From Phoronis australis (taxonomy: Eukaryota; Phoronida; Phoronidae), in assembly GCA_002633005.1 (NCBI GenBank), contig NMRA01000488.1:162194-226193 (forward strand): 64,000 nt of DNA, given 5' to 3'. Both the position numbers and the translations under genes were made by a program. Below are positions 62,501 to 64,000 of this stretch, in pieces. Each line of letters begins with the position of its first letter. Within the stretch, counting starts at the first letter, position 1. Under the pieces are notes generated by a model. That model was given only the letters and a program-made list of their open reading frames with translations, was not told where the DNA came from and searched no databases.

Positions 62501-63850
62501 GTTCACATATCTGTAATCCCGAATCAAATGTTATAAAAAACATAAATATTGGTAAGAAGTTAAACTCAAGACTATCAACAAAACAGGTTTTGTCAAACTT
62601 CATTTGCAATTCTCCACTTACTTTGCACAAAAATAATTGCAATTTTCCCATTTTTCAAAAGCAGACAATTTTGATAAAAATAACTGAAACCTTACTAAAT
62701 GTTGCACTATAACGCTGGTAATAGACTATTATTCACTTTACTTTGTAAAGAAGTTTGCCAACATTCATTTCATTGGTCAGCCATCTTGTGTGCTAAATAA
62801 GTGAAGAACTACCATACAACATTTTGTTTAGCAATCAAACTTGGAAGATGCCCTCACGTGCAGTCAATGTTCTATTGAGGAGATTAAAAGTCATCCAAAA
62901 ACATTTACAGTCATGTTATTTACCCACAGTGTTGCACTTCCTTTAAGCACTTGCTAAGTCTGGTTTTGATGCTGCTGGTAATTCATGTCATTAATTACTT
63001 TTATTCAGTTGTTTATTACATTCATCCCAAATACAATACTCTAACGCCAACAATTTCGTTGCAGCATATTTTAATGGTACTCTGACATCAGGACGGAAAA
63101 TAATCAAACTTCAATAATACTTTCAAATTTCATGCAATATTAATTTTGAGATTGCAGTCTTGAGCCTAGAAAATTTTTCAAAAGTAGCACAACAAATACC
63201 CAATGCATTCTTCATTGCTTGTCTGACTCAACTAAAAACTGTACATCGTTCTGAAAACCCAATCATAAAGTGTGTTTTCCTACCTCTAGAGATGAAACAG
63301 GTCTCGGCTTCTTCCTTGCTCACTTAGCTGTAGTTTTTGGGCTTCGAAAAAACAGACAGTTGGTTGTTGCTGGAGACCACACTTAACAAGTTGATTGTCA
63401 AAGCCTGGAGCATGGTCCCAAGTAATTACAAAGTGCCAACTCTTTCTTGGCCCAGAAACCACTTCTCATCAGTGTCTTAGCCATACATCGTCCAAATCAA
63501 AAGCTCATTTCTTTCACAGAAAATTCAGGTTTACAGCACGTTAAGATAAAAGAAAACGTGGCCTAGACATGGCAATAGAATTTGACCAACCTCTTGACAC
63601 GCGTCCTTGGTAGATGTTATATTAGATATGATGTCCACCACAGTATCTGGTCGAGCAGATTCATTCTCCAAGCCAGAGATGATATCAGGAATGTTGTCCT
63701 CCGCAGGTCTCTCTGATGTCTGCTCAGGTGAGGTATCCTTGTTGTCAAAGCACTCATCAATAATGGAAAGATTCCTGCGGTGCACAGGTCCCGGGTAACC
63801 AGAACCGACGCCATCTATTGAGCACCAGAGTTCATCCTCCTCAGCCGTCA
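23302..63850 (-). CDS. PALM2-AKAP2/MISP-family scaffold protein (five visible exons, 5' end beyond the window)
   Basis: Exons on the minus strand: 63591-63850, 43598-45938, 27538-28052, 24747-26032, 23302-23548. All borders are GT-AG and phases join (0, 1, 0, 2), giving 1548 residues to the stop; one or more exons lie right of the window. The C-terminal half has five copies of a charged helix around IEREIR/REREEE, the hallmark of the AKAP2 C-terminal domain shared by AKAP2 and MISP. Those relatives anchor kinases or bind actin at the cell cortex and spindle. The rest is long, acidic and disordered. No PKA-binding amphipathic helix could be identified. Family assignment is good; orthology to one vertebrate gene is not established. 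Introns are 1.2, 1.5, 15.5 and 17.7 kb, and further small exons in the two long ones cannot be excluded. Confidence 0.72.
24747..26032 (-). CDS. AKAP2/MISP-like gene, fourth visible exon with repeated EREIR helices
   Basis: Acceptor TTTTGACACAG, donor GAA/GTGAGT (phase 2). Holds four family helices: SIIEREIRLQAEKEARMRQE (about 25921-25986), RIARELREAEERELEFQ (about 25710-25780), TPIEREIRLAKEREEEYRLA (about 25265-25335) and IQQEIRELKEREEELK at the 3' end (24747-24795). Between them are Ser/Thr-rich linkers. The TPIEREIR copy is the closest to the MISP/AKAP2 consensus. The strong open frame on the opposite strand (25125-25562) is a shadow. Confidence 0.85.
26033..27537 (-). other. Intron between third and fourth visible exons
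   Basis: 1505 bp, AT-rich, no recognisable gene or repeat. The 1198-bp intron at 23549-24746 is likewise empty. Confidence 0.6.
27538..28052 (-). CDS. AKAP2/MISP-like gene, third visible exon
   Basis: Acceptor CTTTTTAG, donor AGTAAG/GTGAGA. Starts with EVDNTSLQDVRTATKYLWEE, a charged helix. It ends with the first copy of the family helix, IIEQEIRKQEMREKEWLKG (about 27570-27628), immediately followed by TPSK at the splice site. 171 full codons. Confidence 0.82.
28660..30235 (+). repeat. Higher-order tandem array of about 145-bp monomers, each with a CTCF-like box
   Basis: Eleven boxes related to GCCACTAGGGGGCA start at 28673, 28787, 28924, 29017, 29162, 29306, 29465, 29607, 29750, 29909 and 30054, all in one orientation. 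Monomers come as three types in fixed order: TGGCCACTAGGTGGCGCAAA, TTGCCACTAGGGGGCACAGC and CTGCCACTAGGAGGCGCCAC. The trimer period is about 447 bp (A boxes at 29017, 29465, 29909); the first trimer is shortened. Each monomer also carries GTCGAATCCGTC-, CCAAATTTCATGAAGATC- and GGTTTAGGAGATACAGC-like segments. The array ends with a GACGCCGGACGCCCGGACAG tail shared by the other family copies. Confidence 0.9.
31440..31745 (+). repeat. Dispersed copy of the CTCF-box repeat family
   Basis: Two monomers, the first decayed (box near 31449), the second with CCACTAGGGGGCC (31594-31606). It ends with GGTTTAGGAGATACAGCAGC and GGCGCCAGACAC, like the main array's 3' end. Confidence 0.85.
32040..32220 (+). 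repeat. GGTC minisatellite element, copy 1
   Basis: About eight diverged units of 20-26 bp beginning CGGTC(A/C)TGTTTTG or TCAGTCCCATTTTCTG. The same ordered set of units occurs at 55725-55935, in the same orientation, so this is an interspersed element and not a locally grown satellite. Confidence 0.85.
34070..34140 (+). mobile_element. Partial Tc1/mariner-type MITE end
   Basis: GCAAAATCTCACCAATTTAG followed by GACACAATATGGCTGACA matches the termini of the elements at 36448 and 36975. I could not place its other end. Confidence 0.55.
34512..34512. other. Ambiguous base (N) after a G homopolymer
   Basis: A single N follows a run of Gs at 34502-34511. Likely a homopolymer sequencing or join ambiguity. 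Unlike the N at 52354, no duplicated sequence flanks it. Confidence 0.95.
35520..35763 (-). mobile_element. tRNA-derived SINE
   Basis: On the minus strand an A-box-like TGGCCTGGTTG (35739-35749) and a perfect B-box GGTTCGAGTCC (35696-35706) lie at tRNA spacing, with an intact T-arm (GTGGG/CCCAC). The seven bases before the A-box cannot pair with those after the T-arm as an acceptor stem, so it is not a functional tRNA. A tRNA-unrelated body follows (TTAAACCCTTCAGCCTGG...). The downstream end near 35520 is a guess. Confidence 0.7.
36448..36668 (+). mobile_element. Tc1/mariner-type MITE, 221 bp
   Basis: Ends CGGTAAAATCTCAC and, inverted, CAGTAAAATCTCAC. Flanked by TA on both sides (36446-36447, 36669-36670), the target duplication of Tc1/mariner elements. 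Non-coding. Confidence 0.8.
36975..37171 (+). mobile_element. Tc1/mariner-type MITE, about 197 bp
   Basis: Left end CAGTGAAATCTCACCAA after TA. The right end reads, inverted, GGTAAGATCTCGCCAAAC, and then AACACAATGTGGCTGACAAG, the family subterminal block. A further decayed end of the family is at about 62745-62815. Confidence 0.72.
37443..38444 (-). CDS. Intronless rhodopsin-like (class A) G-protein-coupled receptor nested in an intron
   Basis: 333 residues from ATG at 38444 to the stop. Seven hydrophobic segments are evident. The extracellular N-terminus has three N-glycosylation sequons (N2, N5, N13). Class A landmarks: GN in TM1 (N49), D77 in TM2 (AASDFL), the C101-C175 disulfide pair, a TM6 proline (VVPSVVW) and SPFIY in TM7 (297-301) in place of NPxxY. 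The DRY motif is absent: the position 25 residues after C101 is Gln126 in LVAILQLL. Ligand unknown. The gene lies on the same strand as its host. Single-exon structure is typical of large invertebrate receptor expansions and could reflect retroposition. Class A membership is firm; coupling is uncertain because of the missing arginine. Confidence 0.86.
   Translation of the reverse strand: MNVSNKSEATGLNGTEDDDTLLLSTMEMNAVIGVIAMVTICLVVIGTGNLLIVLVLNRKGRLKKPVNWFILTMAASDFLDSNLNSLLYFTTIVSTDLPEICLTYFFLSLVCLTMSLLIVSLVAILQLLQTISKWKNVLKNKLFVGVLLMAVVVVAIVVAALKTIKQTWYLTSYVCPKGSLAKRWPSWELREQDSQWEPYFTAALMVVVMLSYLSISVKLRSRVVPGVTIVAQEYHTMALKVGFLLALNMFITSVVPSVVWAVYMLYARQHDITVTQEYVYFSRIVLRFLMSLRSVFSPFIYISTHKEVRSELKTLSSIYVCNTASRDTSENEA
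38640..39325 (+). repeat. Dispersed copy of the CTCF-box repeat family
   Basis: Three to four monomers with boxes at about 38717 (decayed), 39003 (CCATTAGTTGGTG), 39135 (CCCCTAGGGGGCA) and 39275 (CCACTAGGGGGTG), in the same orientation and with the same internal segments as the main array. It lies just upstream of the nested receptor gene. Confidence 0.85.
41402..41590 (+). mobile_element. Fragment of a hAT-like non-autonomous element
   Basis: Begins CAGAGGCGGATCTACAGGGG, a terminus widely seen on hAT-like MITEs, followed by a GGGGGTT/AACCCCC hairpin and later GGAGGGGGCAAAGCCCTCCC. The opposite terminus was not found. The class is recalled from general pattern and is not proven. Confidence 0.45.
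42966..42990. repeat. Perfect 25-bp AT-rich palindrome
   Basis: TATACAGTTTTA, one central A, then TAAAACTGTATA. Two further partial copies of ACTGTAT/ATACAGT follow to about 43055, so this is a small cluster of related hairpins. Confidence 0.85.
43260..43312. repeat. TAA microsatellite
   Basis: An AAT/TAA run that passes into ATT/AAT inverted units, in the large intron. Confidence 0.9.
43598..45938 (-). CDS. AKAP2/MISP-like gene, 2.3-kb central exon with four PPxxF motifs and an acidic run
   Basis: 780 codons between acceptor TTTATTTCAG and donor AAAAG/GTGAGT. Low-complexity, acidic, Ser/Pro-rich, hence probably disordered. Contains an 11-Asp run coded by a GAT microsatellite (about 44691-44716) and four PPxxF motifs: PPAEF (44835-44849), PPSTF (44793-44807), PPVIF (44619-44633), PPEQF (44484-44498). 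PPxxF is the ligand of Homer-type EVH1 domains. The last codons join in phase to the exon at 27538-28052. Confidence 0.8.
48738..48774. repeat. Hairpin with perfect 13-bp arms
   Basis: AAACAATATACCT and AGGTATATTGTTT around an 11-nt loop. A G-T and a T-A pair extend the stem. Too short for a microRNA precursor. Confidence 0.75.
50283..52353 (+). repeat. Direct duplication of about 2.07 kb, copy 1
   Basis: Starts TAGAACGAGACCTAATTG and ends TCAAATCAAAAGATT, immediately before the N at 52354. Copies differ by scattered substitutions and small indels (for example the CA repeat at 52160-52178 against 54216-54232). The unit includes a decayed relative of the CTCF-box repeat family (about 51655-51830) and several TTGACAC/GTGTCAA motifs. 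Confidence 0.95.
52354..52354. other. Ambiguous base (N) at the duplication junction
   Basis: A lone N falls exactly between the end of copy 1 and the start of copy 2, as expected at a contig join. Confidence 0.97.
52355..54407 (+). repeat. Direct duplication of about 2.05 kb, copy 2
   Basis: Begins with the same TAGAACGAGACCTAATTG as copy 1 and ends AAATCAAAAGATT, after which unique sequence continues. Offset from copy 1 is 2072 bp at the start and 2060 bp near 54021. Confidence 0.95.
55725..56005 (+). repeat. GGTC minisatellite element, copy 2, with attached TTTGGGACAACC segment
   Basis: Matches 32040-32220 unit by unit (GGTCATGTTCGGTCCCCAGC, TCAGTCCCATTTTCTAG, GATCCCCAAGGTCCTGTTTT). It is followed directly by CACCCATAAATTTGGGACAA and then CCAATATTGCCTATTACTA, the segment that also occurs in RTEL1 intron 1 (1325-1385). 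Confidence 0.82.
63591..63850 (-). CDS. AKAP2/MISP-like gene, first visible exon
   Basis: 260-bp exon, acceptor GGTTTCAG at 63851-63858, donor GAG/GTTGGT. Enters in phase 1 and leaves in phase 0. Encodes a Trp/Cys-containing start (EEDELWCSIDG) then an acidic stretch with RRNLSIIDECF and two short hydrophobic-acidic helices (IPDIISGLE, TVVDIISNI). No domain recognised. It is linked to the next exon by phase and by the shared acidic, Ser-rich style; direct evidence would need a transcript. Confidence 0.65.
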
Positions 63851-64000
63851 CTGAAACCAAACAAGCAGGTCCTGGCAATCAAAAGCAAACCTGCCACATT
63901 GTCAAATATCGCATTATCTGTCACCTTGCTTCAATAAGAACACAGCTAGTTATGCATGACTTGGCTGGACAATGATGACAGAGTTACGATTTACATCAAA

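Larger units (their letters stand above)
45939..63590 (-). other. 17.7-kb intron of the AKAP2/MISP-like gene, contents
   Basis: Contains a 13-bp-arm hairpin (48738-48774), the 2.07-kb direct duplication (50283-54407) with an N at its centre, short CACGA repeats (54992-55011), GGTC minisatellite copy 2 (55725-55935) with an attached repeat, a repeat related to 13625-13685 (61255-61311) and a decayed MITE end (62745-62815). No additional exon could be supported; the short open frames look random. Confidence 0.65.

Overview
The window is nuclear DNA from an animal. It is AT-rich, with GT-AG introns, long repeat-filled introns and vertebrate-like replication and repair genes. Strong per-exon similarity to vertebrate RTEL1 and Treslin, a PALM2-AKAP2/MISP-type gene and a lone intronless class A receptor fit a marine invertebrate, plausibly a non-vertebrate deuterostome such as an acorn worm or lancelet. 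That placement is inference and is not settled by the sequence. A single N at a tandem-copy junction suggests a heterozygous draft assembly.

Left edge (35-1536, minus strand): the first three coding exons of the DNA helicase RTEL1. From 3112 to 18752 on the plus strand lies a complete 18-exon TICRR (Treslin) gene. I traced it exon by exon with every splice phase matching, giving a 1571-residue protein. RTEL1 and TICRR are head to head, with start codons about 1.6 kb apart, so a replication-fork helicase and a replication-origin firing factor may share a promoter region.

From 18753 to 23301 is a tail-to-tail intergenic or 3'UTR region with a 50-bp tandem repeat and an inverted-repeat element. 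From 23302 to beyond 63850 on the minus strand runs a very large gene, of which five exons (1548 residues) are visible. It has repeated Glu-Arg-Glu-Ile-Arg helices like the AKAP2 C-terminal/MISP family, and its largest exon carries four PPxxF (Homer-type) motifs. Its 15.5-kb intron holds a nested same-strand, intronless rhodopsin-like receptor gene (37443-38444) that lacks the DRY arginine.

The introns are rich in repeats. The most notable is an array at about 28660-30235: 11 monomers of roughly 145 bp in trimers of about 447 bp, each carrying a box at or near the CTCF core consensus, all in one orientation. Other repeats are two families of small inverted-repeat transposons, a 120-bp near-perfect foldback, tRNA-derived SINEs, a GGTC-rich minisatellite element present twice, and a 2.07-kb direct duplication (50283-54407) that is probably an uncollapsed haplotype overlap.
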